DNA of 64,000 nt, taken from the NCBI GenBank assembly GCA_016718205.1, contig JADKEB010000036.1, forward strand, positions 62,001 to 126,000. The letters run 5' to 3'. Every line of letters begins with the position of its first letter. Position 1 is the stretch's first letter. The translations under genes were made by a program, and so were the position numbers. A model generated the notes under the pieces. It was not told where the DNA came from and searched no databases. It saw only the letters and a program-made list of their open reading frames with translations. Of this stretch, positions 1 to 9,472 are shown piece by piece. The DNA is from Saprospiraceae bacterium (GTDB lineage Bacteria > Bacteroidota > Bacteroidia > Chitinophagales > Saprospiraceae).

Positions 1-1
1 T

Positions 2-2935
2 CAGGGGGCTGCAGCTAATTTTACCCAAAATGAGTATATTATAGCCAATGGAAATAAATTTTCGGATTGGACGAAAAATGACAGGATTTTAGCCAATGGA
101 GAAGGACTTCAACTTGAAGATGTGCATCAGGCTGAAGTTTTTGGTTCCGGAAAAGTTACAGGTCAAAGTCAAGCCTTACTCCTTGTAGAAGCTGACAAGA
201 TAAATACAAAACTGGCGCATGGAGCCGGTTTATCCCAAAACTCTTATATAAATTATTTAGGTGGTAATTTAGGTATAGGCAACGATAACCCAATGGCAAA
301 ATTACATGCTTCAGGTACTCTTAGATTCGAAGGCCTCGGCACCAATACTACCAACATCAATTTCCTGACCACTGATGTGAATGGTGATGTCACGACCCGG
401 ACACTTTCCAGCCTACTGAGCAATAATGCCATCACATCTCTCAATGGATTGACCCAATCTATACAAACTTTTGCCACAGGTACTGCTGGTTCAGATTTCA
501 ATATAAACTCTTCAGGTTCGGTTCATACATTCAATATTCCTGATGCTTCAGCTTCAAACAGAGGATTATTGACAGCCGCAAACTGGACGACATTCAACAA
601 TAAAGAAAATGCCATAGCCGCAGGAACCGCTCCACAATATTGGCGCGGTGACAAAACCTGGCAAACACTAAATACAAGCGTCGTACCGGAAGTAACTAAC
701 TTATATTTTACGGACACCAGAGCAAGAAATGCGGTATCTTTGACAACAACGGGAAATAGTGGTGCTGCTACTTACACTGCAGGTACAGGGGTATTTAACA
801 TTCCAACTTACACTTTGGCAGGATTAGGTGGGATTAGCCTGACTGGATTATCTGCCACAGCCCCTTTAACTTATAATAACACAACAGGCGCTTTCAGTAT
901 CAATCAAGCCAACGGATCTACTAATGGATTTTTATCATCCTCCGATTGGAACATTTTTAATAACAAACAATCAGCATTAACTTTTTCAACAGGTTTAACC
1001 AATACAGCTAATACCATAACACTAAATCCAGCTACCGTTTCTACTTTAGGAGGTATAAAAGTAGGTTCAGGTTTAAATGTTTTGGGCGATGGAACATTAA
1101 GCGTTACATCTGTAGCCACAACAGTTTCTAATACTTCGTCGGCTAATAATTTATCTACAACGGTAAACGGAGTAGCGGGTACGGCCGTTCCAATGATCAA
1201 CACAAATGTTTTATCAAGTGCCTCCGGAAACATTACAAGTACGATAAATGGTGTATCTTCGGGTGCAATTGCCTTAACTGGAATTACAACTTCTAATTTG
1301 TCTGCATCTGCAGGAATTGTCAATACTCAATTGGCTAATAGTAGCGTAACCATCAATGGAACTTCCATTGCTTTAGGCGGAAGTGGTACCATAACGGCTG
1401 CACCATCAGGAACAGCAGGTGGTGATTTAACAGGAACCTACCCAAATCCAACTATTGGCACTGGAAAAGTAACTACTACCAATATATTAGACGGAACCAT
1501 CGCAACAGCCGATATAGCTGACAACGCTGTGACTTCTGCCAAGATTGTAGATGGAACGATAGTCACATCCGATATAGCCAACAACGCCGTAACGGTTGCA
1601 AAATTACCAATAGGTGCCACCGCCACTACTTTTCTTCGCGGCGATGGTACTTGGGTGATACCAACCAATACCACTTATACAGGAAGCACATCTATCACTT
1701 TAAATGGCACATCTTTTGAAAGAGCGGCTCTTACAGGAGATGTAACTGCTGCTGCCAATTCCAATGCAACCACCATTGCTAATGATGCCGTAACTTCTGC
1801 TAAAATTGCCGATGGAACGATTGTAACAGCCGATATAGCTGACAACGCTGTGACTTCTGCCAAGATTGTAGATGGAACAGTTGCAAATGTTGATTTGGCA
1901 ACAATGGCAGCAAATACAGTTAAAACAAATGCAACAGCCGGAACTGCTTCTCCGACAGATTTAGCAATTACAACAAATAGCTTATTCGGTCGTGGAGCAG
2001 GTAATATCACTCCAATAACATTGGGTACAGGACTTTCCATAACAGGGACAACTTTAAACTCAACAGGTGGGACAGTTACCAATGTCACAGGAACTTTACC
2101 CATCTCTGTAGCAACTGGCTCCACAACTCCTGTGGTTTCTATTGCCACAGCAAATACTTCCACAACAGGAGCAATTAGCAGTACCGATTGGAATACTTTT
2201 AACAATAAAATAGGAATTATCAATGGTACTGCACCCATTACAGCTACAACTGCAAGTGGAACAACTAGCTTAGGGATAACAAGAAATAATATCACAGCAG
2301 GTACCAGCTCCAATGTGGCTACAAACCCTCTTGTTCTCGATGCCGGAGCTACCAATGCAGTTGTCGGTGGGGCCAATGCCACACTTACTGTAAACAATAC
2401 TGCACCTCTCTGGAATGCTAATCAATTGCAGGGAAGAAATGTGGCCAATACAGCACCAAGTAATAGCCAAGTGCTAACTTATAATACTTCTTCTAGTCAA
2501 TGGGAACCACAAGGTAAGACATTGAAAGTTGTAGATTTATATTCAACCACAGCTTCACAAACTATTTCTAACGTGGTAAGTACGCTAAATATTAATACTG
2601 TAAGGATTAATTTAGGATCTATATTTACTCTCGCAACAAATCAAATAACAGTTAGCGAAACTGGTACATATAGAATTACGTATAATATCGGAGTAAATAT
2701 TGCATCAACCAATGAAGTATCAAGTAGATTTTGGTTAGAAAACAATAATACCGAGATAGTTAATTCCAATATTATAATCCATGCTTATGGTGGATCTTCT
2801 TCTTGTAGTAGCCGAAGCATAATTTTACAATTATCTGCAAGTGATGTTATCCGCATAAGGATGCAAAGAGTTAATACTATTGACATGAATACAGTTCCAA
2901 CATGTACAGGGTTAAATATTGAAAAGCTAAATTAG
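2..2935 (+). CDS. Repetitive tail-fibre-like surface protein, C1q-like C-terminus (5' end outside window)
   Basis: The frame is open from the first bases of the window, so this is the 3' part of a longer gene; no convincing start lies inside the window. The protein is rich in Thr, Ser, Asn, Gly and Ala and is built from imperfect repeats: a WxxFNNK motif recurs (NWTTFNNKE, DWNIFNNKQ, DWNTFNNKI), as do YWRGDKTW/FLRGDGTW and DIADNAVTSAKI. Such repeats are typical of Bacteroidota tail-fibre-like or adhesin-like surface proteins. The last 135 or so residues (about 2520-2932) change character to alternating beta-strand pattern with a TYRITYNIGV segment, resembling the C1q/TNF-like jelly-roll head found at the end of such fibres. 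I infer a trimeric extracellular fibre with a globular head. No T9SS sorting domain is visible at the C-terminus. The exact ligand is unknown. Confidence 0.75.
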   Translation, partial: QGAAANFTQNEYIIANGNKFSDWTKNDRILANGEGLQLEDVHQAEVFGSGKVTGQSQALLLVEADKINTKLAHGAGLSQNSYINYLGGNLGIGNDNPMAKLHASGTLRFEGLGTNTTNINFLTTDVNGDVTTRTLSSLLSNNAITSLNGLTQSIQTFATGTAGSDFNINSSGSVHTFNIPDASASNRGLLTAANWTTFNNKENAIAAGTAPQYWRGDKTWQTLNTSVVPEVTNLYFTDTRARNAVSLTTTGNSGAATYTAGTGVFNIPTYTLAGLGGISLTGLSATAPLTYNNTTGAFSINQANGSTNGFLSSSDWNIFNNKQSALTFSTGLTNTANTITLNPATVSTLGGIKVGSGLNVLGDGTLSVTSVATTVSNTSSANNLSTTVNGVAGTAVPMINTNVLSSASGNITSTINGVSSGAIALTGITTSNLSASAGIVNTQLANSSVTINGTSIALGGSGTITAAPSGTAGGDLTGTYPNPTIGTGKVTTTNILDGTIATADIADNAVTSAKIVDGTIVTSDIANNAVTVAKLPIGATATTFLRGDGTWVIPTNTTYTGSTSITLNGTSFERAALTGDVTAAANSNATTIANDAVTSAKIADGTIVTADIADNAVTSAKIVDGTVANVDLATMAANTVKTNATAGTASPTDLAITTNSLFGRGAGNITPITLGTGLSITGTTLNSTGGTVTNVTGTLPISVATGSTTPVVSIATANTSTTGAISSTDWNTFNNKIGIINGTAPITATTASGTTSLGITRNNITAGTSSNVATNPLVLDAGATNAVVGGANATLTVNNTAPLWNANQLQGRNVANTAPSNSQVLTYNTSSSQWEPQGKTLKVVDLYSTTASQTISNVVSTLNINTVRINLGSIFTLATNQITVSETGTYRITYNIGVNIASTNEVSSRFWLENNNTEIVNSNIIIHAYGGSSSCSSRSIILQLSASDVIRIRMQRVNTIDMNTVPTCTGLNIEKLN
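1504..1878 (+). repeat. Two identical 54-bp copies inside the fibre gene
   Basis: Positions 1504-1557 and 1825-1878 are identical over 54 bases and encode the same TADIADNAVTSAKIVDGT segment. A third, diverged unit lies between them (about 1780-1824). Identity at nucleotide level amid otherwise diverged repeats suggests recent duplication or gene conversion. Confidence 0.85.
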
Positions 2936-3029
2936 TTAGAAAATTTAATATACAAAATAATTCAATTAGATCCAAAACTTTTCACCTGTTTTTACAATAC
3001 CTCATAATGTCATAGAATTAGAATTTTAG

Positions 3030-6000
3030 ATGCAGAAAAAATGTAAAAATATATTGTTGCAAAAGTGGGCTTTGATTGTCTTTATCAGCCTGGTTGCAAC
3101 ATGTACATTTACTTTATCTGCCCAAAGCAAAACCAGGGGCAACACCTTTGTGCACGGCGCAAGAGAGATGTCAGTGTTTAAGGAACATCATTTTATCAAT
3201 GGAGGCAATGGGGTTCTTCCTGGGATCGTAGGTACTAAAAGAAATGGGCCTACCTATTTTTCGTTTGCTGGTACATCGAGTGTGGCTGCAGTCTCAGATG
3301 CTGCACATGTGGACGGTTATGTAAAAAACTATGTCCATCAGGTTTTCACATTTCCTATCGGAGACAATGGTGTTTATGGCCCAGTAACCACGATTGCTCC
3401 TTCACCTATCACAGTAGCTTCACCTATCAGCGCTGCATACTTTCGTACCAATCCTGATGTGGCCGTTACGACTTCGCTTCTCGGAAGTAATGAACCTGCA
3501 CTGCCTGTGGGTGCTCCATTTCCACGTACCATGCGTGAAGTGGGTGTATCAGCTGTCAGTCCCATCGAATACTGGGATGTAGATGGCACCGCACCCGTCC
3601 GTCTCAGGCTACACTGGAGCAATGCATCTCAGATCAATACACTCACCAATGGTATGCTCATGGGGCTAAGGATAGTAGGGTGGAACGGCACGCAATGGGT
3701 TGACATACCGGGTACGCTCGATGTCGGCGCAGACCTCAATGCAGGCACCATCACGACCAATGCTGCTATTGTCCCCAATACTTATACGGCATATACGTTT
3801 GGTGTGTCTTGCGATCTGATAGATGTAGTTTTTTCAGGAGTTCCTGCGGGATTGTATCTATGTGAAGGGCAGACTGGGACGCTTGATGTCAATGTCATGT
3901 TGGGTGGAGCGGCTTATATACCAGATTTTATTTTGGAGAGATATGAAGGTGCATCTTGGCTACCATGGAGTGGTCCCAATACTGATGGTATTTTCACTTT
4001 CACAGGATTGCCACCCAATGTTCCCAATGTCAGATATCGTATCAGGATCAATTTCGGCACCTGTACACGACTCAGTGATGAATTTATATTGCATTCATAC
4101 AAGTCCGCCACTTTAGCCTGTCAGGGAAATCTCAATGCAAGTGTCAATCAGGATTGTGAGATTTTTTTGCATGCCGGCATTTTTCTGACTCAGGCTGTCA
4201 ATCCACCTGAGTTTTATGATCTGGTGGTGACCGATAGCAAGGGAAAAGTAGTGCCCAATCCTGTGAAAAATCCAAATAACGGAGAGATATTTATGGTATC
4301 TATCAAAGAGAGATGTACTGGAAACTCTTGCTGGAGTACGATCAAGCTCGAAGATAAACTGGCACCGGAGATTACTGATTGCCATTCGAGCCAATCATTT
4401 GCGTGTCATGAGTTTGAGACCATAAGATCAGAAACCGCTGCGCTCCATTTTGGAGGATCTCCATCTTTTGCCCTGAGCAGAAAACCAGACGTCGCAGACA
4501 ATTGCAGTAATATGGATGTTTCTTTTGTTGACATCATTTCCGCAGGTACCTGTGGTGTAAAACAAATAAAGAGAGCTTGGCTATTTACCGATAAACCAGG
4601 CAATAAAGCCAGTTGTGAGCAAATATTAAATTTCACACCATTGTCATTGACCGATATCAGGGATCCGGTAGCACAAGTAGTCCTGGATTGTAAAAGTGAT
4701 TTCACACCACAGCATATCCAACAAGCATTTGACAATAAAGCGACTTTGGATGATTCCAAATCTCGTTACGTCATCGAAAACAATGAAGGAAGTGTCTATG
4801 GTGGATTTACTTACAAGGCAAGAGGAACGGACAGAGGCTTTCACAATCAAAGGATAGAAAACAATGTCTGTAATATCTATACCTCATATACTGACGAAGA
4901 GATCCGAATCGAAAGCTTTTCAGGATGCATCAAAGAGAGAAAAATCCTTAGAAAATGGATAGTATTGGATGATTGTACCAATGCTTTCAGAAATTTGACC
5001 CAAATCATTATCCTTAGGGATACAACAGGGCCACAATTTACCATCGCTCCGATCACGCAGACGCTGGGTACACACGATTGTTCCGCAAGTGTAGTAGTAC
5101 CTTTGCCTACGTTGCTGCAGGATGATTGTACAGAAATATCAAAACTGAAATGGTCCGTGATTACTCCTATAGGCACAACAGTTAGCGGTACGATGCCCTC
5201 TTATATTATCCATGGACTGGTCAAAGGTATTCATAATATCACCTACATAGTAGAAGACTGTGCCGGCAACCAGGCCCAAAAAACGACTACCATTCATATA
5301 CAGGATTTGATGGCACCTACTGTGATATTGAAGCAAAACATCGTTGTCAGTCTTTCAGGATCATCACAGGGAGGTGGATATGCCAAGTTGTTCCACACAT
5401 CAATAAACAATGGCTCGTATGATCCATGCAGTCGTGTCAGAGTAGAGATCAGACGCAAGATGGGCAGCAGCTGTGAAAATGATGGCATCAATCATCACAA
5501 CAACAATCTTACTTATAGTAACATTGCAGCAACAGGCACCGTCAACTCCTGGGTACACACAGACAATAATCCGGCAGATACGGATGGCGGCGAATATGTA
5601 ACATTTTGCTGTAGCGACATCATGCCAGGCATGACATATGGCCTTCACGATGTGGAAGTCAGAGTATGGGATGATGCCAATGGAAACGGTATCATAGGTG
5701 ACACACTCATCATCAATGGTATGCGGGACAATTTTAATAATGGATGGGCTAAGGTCAGAGTCGAGCACAAGATACCTCCGGTGATGACCTGTCCTAAAGA
5801 TATCGTCCTCCAATGTGATGATACATTCGGCCTCAATACTCAAAATCCAATTCGGGTAGGTAGCACCATGTCTACCGGAATTCCTGCAGTGAGAGCACTG
5901 TGTACGGATACCTTTGCTATGACATATCTTGACAGATGGACAAGCAATGGTATCTGCAATATAGGAACACTTGAGCGTACATTCAGGATCATGGATTCAC

Positions 6001-8363
6001 CAATTTCATGCGTCCAGAAGATAACGGTCCATGCGCACCCTACGCCATTTGCAGTGACTTTTGCAGAAGCAGGTATCTATCAGTGGGATCAATGTAACTT
6101 TACGATAGATCATGCCAAAAATGCCACCCATAGTCCCAAAGTGAGCCATAGCCCGTGTGATGAGATAGGTCAGCATATAAAAATCGACACCTTCTATTTT
6201 TCCGGAAGTGCATGCAAAAAATGGGTAGTACAGTATTCTTATCACAATCATTGCACAGGACAGACCATAGATGCACCTGTGATCAGCTACTTCTACAATG
6301 ACACTATCACACCACAATGGAGTGATTTGTCACATGAAGTAAATGCTATAGGCAGTACATGTACATCTGGTGTAGTACTCAAGGCAAAGCTGTCAGACAA
6401 AACAACCTGTGGTGACCAGCAGAGACTATCCATTGACTTTTACCTGGATATCAATGGGGACAAAACGGTAGATTATATAGTCGCATCTGGATTGAAAGGA
6501 ATCGTACCTTCCGGTCTATGGACAAAAATGAATCTTGGGCAGAGTGTGTACCATCAGGTGAAATCGCTTATGGGCAACATCATCTTGGCTGATGAAATCC
6601 ATGTGAGCTATCTGCCATCAGTCACCGGCAGTGATGCTGTCATACAGACATTACCTGTGACTATCCGGCAAGGTGATCACCTGCATAAACTCTCATGGAA
6701 AGTTAAGGACGAATGTGGTAATATCTCGGAGCAGACGTATGAATTTAATTTGAGGGATCAAAAACCACCTTCTCCCATTTGTATAGAGCTGAGCACAAGT
6801 ATCACTTCCAACTCCAATCCTTCAGTTGCATTGTGGGCCAAAGATTTTATCATCAAAGCACAAGACAATTGTACACCGGATGCTGAATTGTACTATACAT
6901 TTGACTCCGTAGGGCCCGTGTCCAATATGATTCATTTGGAACATTATTTCAAGCCAGTTGGAGGAGTTGCTACAGTTTCCAATTTAACTGAGTACGAAGC
7001 AGGCCTTTCTTACATCTGGGTACCATCGACCAAAACAGCGGGCAAAGTGTGGAATACGCATGGTATATTTGAAGTACCTGTCTATGTGTGGGATGCTGCC
7101 GGCAATCGCGACTTTTGCAAGACCAAGGTCACTGTCATCAATACCGACATGCGCACTACCATATCGGGAAAGGTGGAGTCTATCAGCGGTGTTGCCAAAA
7201 AAGGAGCAATGGTACACCTTGTCTCCAGTCTGGAAGATCAATCAAACAGTACCCTATCGGATGATCGGGGCGAATACCTTTTTGAAGTACCACTGAATGC
7301 TGAATATACAGTATCTGCTGAGTATGTCGGGGACTATCTTGAGGGCGTTTCTACACTCGATTTAGTGCTGATCCAAAGACATATTCTAGATCTGCAGCGC
7401 CATGACAATGTATATAAGATGATCGCATCCGATGCCAATAATGACGGCAAGATTACGGCTTCAGATCTTGTGGAGTTGAGAAAATTGATCCTTGGTGTGA
7501 CCAATGCATTTAATAATAAGAGCTGGAGACTACCCAAAAAGCTTCAGAATCTTGACTTAACGTATCCATTCCCATATACGGAGGGCTATTCTGAAAACCC
7601 ACTGATGCTGCCTATGCAAAAAGTGGACTTTGTAGCTGTCAAAATAGGAGATATCAACGGAAATGCTTCAGGCGCACAACAAAACATCGTAGAACCAAGA
7701 TCCAATAAAAAACTTAATTTTGAAGTGGCCAATGTAGTTTTGGAACCACAAGAGCGCATATATGTACCCGTGTATGCATCCAACTTCAAAGATATCTTTG
7801 GATTCCAGACTACATTGAAGCTCAAAGATGCGGTATTTGTAGATTTGATACCGGAAGGACTGGATATCGATGCTACCAGTATCGGAAAGTTGAACGATGA
7901 CACCTATACGCTTAGTTATGCTGCGAAGCAACCACTTACTATTGATAGAGATAAAAAGCTTTTCACTCTGGTGATTGACCCTAAAAACTCCGTGTTACTG
8001 GAAGATATCTTGCAGCTAAGCTCTGAGATCACCAGATCTGAGTCCTATACAAGCGACCTGAAAGTAAGTGGCCTTAGCATCACATTTAGAAATGATGTCA
8101 ATAATATGGCACTGCTCCAAAACGAGCCCAACCCATACATATTTACGACCAATATCCGATGGTTGGGTACAAAATCAGAAAATGTAAAACTTGTGATCAC
8201 AGACGACCAAGGCAAGATCATGTTGGTGAGAAATGTAAAATCTGTCAAAGGTCTGAATACCATTACTCTGGAAGCCAAAGATATACCGTATGCAGGTATC
8301 TACTTCTATACATTGAGCGGCAATACAATTAATGCGACTAAGAAGATGGTGAAAATTGAGTGA
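3030..8363 (+). CDS. Large T9SS-secreted surface protein with HYR-like, dockerin-like and cohesin-like segments
   Basis: The 1777-residue product starts with a signal peptide (hydrophobic core near residues 12-31, ending LSAQ). A long Cys-containing region (roughly 350-1340) holds repeated lead-ins such as DKLAPEITDC, DTTGPQFTI, QDLMAPTV and KIPPVMTCPKDI, the pattern of HYR/Ig-like beta-sandwich repeats in Bacteroidota surface proteins. A carboxypeptidase-regulatory-like fold follows (about 1378-1440), then a dockerin-like part with the calcium-loop motif DANNDGKITASDL (about 1468) and KIGDINGNA (about 1538), a cohesin-like segment (about 1562-1690) and a type-A T9SS sorting domain (NEPNPYIFTTNI to the terminal KKMVKIE). 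It is therefore expected to be exported and anchored on the surface. It stands alone between two unrelated genes. The substrate or partner is unknown. Confidence 0.85.
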   Translation: MQKKCKNILLQKWALIVFISLVATCTFTLSAQSKTRGNTFVHGAREMSVFKEHHFINGGNGVLPGIVGTKRNGPTYFSFAGTSSVAAVSDAAHVDGYVKNYVHQVFTFPIGDNGVYGPVTTIAPSPITVASPISAAYFRTNPDVAVTTSLLGSNEPALPVGAPFPRTMREVGVSAVSPIEYWDVDGTAPVRLRLHWSNASQINTLTNGMLMGLRIVGWNGTQWVDIPGTLDVGADLNAGTITTNAAIVPNTYTAYTFGVSCDLIDVVFSGVPAGLYLCEGQTGTLDVNVMLGGAAYIPDFILERYEGASWLPWSGPNTDGIFTFTGLPPNVPNVRYRIRINFGTCTRLSDEFILHSYKSATLACQGNLNASVNQDCEIFLHAGIFLTQAVNPPEFYDLVVTDSKGKVVPNPVKNPNNGEIFMVSIKERCTGNSCWSTIKLEDKLAPEITDCHSSQSFACHEFETIRSETAALHFGGSPSFALSRKPDVADNCSNMDVSFVDIISAGTCGVKQIKRAWLFTDKPGNKASCEQILNFTPLSLTDIRDPVAQVVLDCKSDFTPQHIQQAFDNKATLDDSKSRYVIENNEGSVYGGFTYKARGTDRGFHNQRIENNVCNIYTSYTDEEIRIESFSGCIKERKILRKWIVLDDCTNAFRNLTQIIILRDTTGPQFTIAPITQTLGTHDCSASVVVPLPTLLQDDCTEISKLKWSVITPIGTTVSGTMPSYIIHGLVKGIHNITYIVEDCAGNQAQKTTTIHIQDLMAPTVILKQNIVVSLSGSSQGGGYAKLFHTSINNGSYDPCSRVRVEIRRKMGSSCENDGINHHNNNLTYSNIAATGTVNSWVHTDNNPADTDGGEYVTFCCSDIMPGMTYGLHDVEVRVWDDANGNGIIGDTLIINGMRDNFNNGWAKVRVEHKIPPVMTCPKDIVLQCDDTFGLNTQNPIRVGSTMSTGIPAVRALCTDTFAMTYLDRWTSNGICNIGTLERTFRIMDSPISCVQKITVHAHPTPFAVTFAEAGIYQWDQCNFTIDHAKNATHSPKVSHSPCDEIGQHIKIDTFYFSGSACKKWVVQYSYHNHCTGQTIDAPVISYFYNDTITPQWSDLSHEVNAIGSTCTSGVVLKAKLSDKTTCGDQQRLSIDFYLDINGDKTVDYIVASGLKGIVPSGLWTKMNLGQSVYHQVKSLMGNIILADEIHVSYLPSVTGSDAVIQTLPVTIRQGDHLHKLSWKVKDECGNISEQTYEFNLRDQKPPSPICIELSTSITSNSNPSVALWAKDFIIKAQDNCTPDAELYYTFDSVGPVSNMIHLEHYFKPVGGVATVSNLTEYEAGLSYIWVPSTKTAGKVWNTHGIFEVPVYVWDAAGNRDFCKTKVTVINTDMRTTISGKVESISGVAKKGAMVHLVSSLEDQSNSTLSDDRGEYLFEVPLNAEYTVSAEYVGDYLEGVSTLDLVLIQRHILDLQRHDNVYKMIASDANNDGKITASDLVELRKLILGVTNAFNNKSWRLPKKLQNLDLTYPFPYTEGYSENPLMLPMQKVDFVAVKIGDINGNASGAQQNIVEPRSNKKLNFEVANVVLEPQERIYVPVYASNFKDIFGFQTTLKLKDAVFVDLIPEGLDIDATSIGKLNDDTYTLSYAAKQPLTIDRDKKLFTLVIDPKNSVLLEDILQLSSEITRSESYTSDLKVSGLSITFRNDVNNMALLQNEPNPYIFTTNIRWLGTKSENVKLVITDDQGKIMLVRNVKSVKGLNTITLEAKDIPYAGIYFYTLSGNTINATKKMVKIE

Positions 8364-8796
8364 TTTTAAAAAGGGAGTCCACTCCGAAAAATCATTGATG
8401 AAGAGAATTTAAAAAAATAGTAGCTACTTCTACTTTGTCATACTACACAGACATTCCGGTTGATTGGAAACTATTGAGCTATCCCAACAGTGGTGATCCT
8501 AATTATTCTCAAAATAAAATGGTTTTGGGCAGACAACCTTAACGGTTAAAAAAAATTGGAGTCTGTGGTGTTCTGAAAATAAAAAATACTTTTCATGGGT
8601 GTATCCCAAAATTGCACTATACTATATAATTTTTAAGTTCTGAATTTAATGGATTATCCAAATAGTTAGGAGTTTAAGGGTGGGATGTCTCAAGCATAGC
8701 TTGGCGGGCTCTTCAGAGCTTGCCACGATTTGCGTGCGAATGAGCCTGCCTGCCTACGTAGTCAGGCAGGGGTTGCGGGCAGTTTAAACAATTTCA
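8364..8796. other. Gene-poor stretch with a possible coding fossil
   Basis: No complete gene is visible. A start-less open stretch at about 8370-8542 on the plus strand encodes 57 residues of protein-like composition (including SYYTDIPVDWKLL and QNKMVLGRQP before a stop), possibly the end of a lost gene. The right part holds a palindromic element listed separately. Confidence 0.4.
8694..8790. repeat. CCTGCCTG/CAGGCAGG palindromic element, copy 1
   Basis: The core at 8745-8770 is a near-perfect 26-base palindrome (arms CCTGCCTG and CAGGCAGG around CTACGTAG). Its flanks, AGCTTG..GCTCTTCAG on the left and TTAAACAAT on the right, are shared with the copy near 10290-10375, so the repeated unit is about 85-95 bp and not just the palindrome. 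A third core lies at 22594-22623. Confidence 0.7.
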
Positions 8797-9201
8797 GTGC
8801 AAAAATGGGATACAGCACAGTTTGCCTCTCAGCCGCTACCCAATGCACCTCTTTGCCAGCCATTGGTTTACAATTTTAGTATGCTTAGTACCCTTGCTGC
8901 CGATTTAAGAAACCACCGCTTGCAGGTAACTATACCTACAGGTATGACCTTAACAACTGTGCGGATAGAATATCCCAGTAATAGCGGTTCTTACCAAACG
9001 GTAACACCTGATGCAGCAGCAGCTACATTGAGTGTATATGACGTAACCGGAAAAGTTGTATCAGTAAGAAACATCAATGCAAATAAAGGCTTGAATAGTG
9101 AAGTATTCACAAGAGCGTAGTTGGGAGCAAGCGGTGTAATGTACTATACACTTAAGAGCGGTGAGTTCACAGCAACTAAGAAAATGATCATCATCGAGTA
9201 G
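8797..9201 (+). pseudogene. Remnant of a T9SS-exported protein, sorting domain with internal TAG
   Basis: The frame encodes the end of a secreted protein: a short beta-rich part (LQVTIPTGMTLTTVRIEYP) and then a type-A sorting domain (TLSVYDVTGKVVSV ... GVMYYTLKSGEFTATKKM ... IIIE). It is interrupted by TAG at 9118-9120, and the reading frame continues without shift to a stop at 9199-9201. In related sorting domains the residue before LGA is usually Glu, so a single GAG to TAG change would explain the stop. The N-terminal bulk of the protein is missing; a palindromic element lies just upstream and may mark the break. A rho-independent terminator follows, as expected for the end of a once functional gene. 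Confidence 0.75.
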
Positions 9202-9232
9202 TAGTAAGCAGCAATAAAATACTTCTTTTAAT

Positions 9233-9270
9233 GGCCCTTCCTTATTTAGCTTATTTAGGAGGGCCTTTTT
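9233..9270 (+). terminator. Rho-independent terminator after the T9SS remnant
   Basis: The stem is GGCCCTTCC (9233-9241) against GGAGGGCC (9258-9265), followed by TTTTT. Confidence 0.7.
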
Positions 9271-9472
9271 AAGTTCTGAAGATAAAACACAGGTCCTTCA
9301 CAAAATTAAAATTTGTAGTACATAGACCGAAACTCAAAAATTTAGAAAACCCAAAAATCAGGGCAACTGCCAACATCGGGATGATTACAAAAGGTTTGTC
9401 AAGATAGACTACTAAGAACTTATTACCAATTATTTTAAATCCCCTAAAGAAACCTCCTTACAATCTACAACT

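Noticed and set aside
904..1323. Second minus-strand frame opposite the same gene
   Set aside because: Same reason: composition reflects the complement of the repeats, with no start signal or recognisable protein.
1675..2397. Long minus-strand open frame (240 residues) opposite the fibre gene
   Set aside because: It mirrors the Thr/Ala/Asn-rich repeats of the plus-strand gene, has Val/Pro-rich low-complexity composition and no family resemblance; a shadow of codon bias.
122..2935. GTG at 122 as the start of the fibre gene
   Set aside because: The frame is open and of the same composition back to the window edge, so the real start lies outside.
7060..7296. Alternative plus-strand frame inside the large T9SS gene
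   Set aside because: It overlaps conserved domain sequence of the main frame and has no protein-like features.
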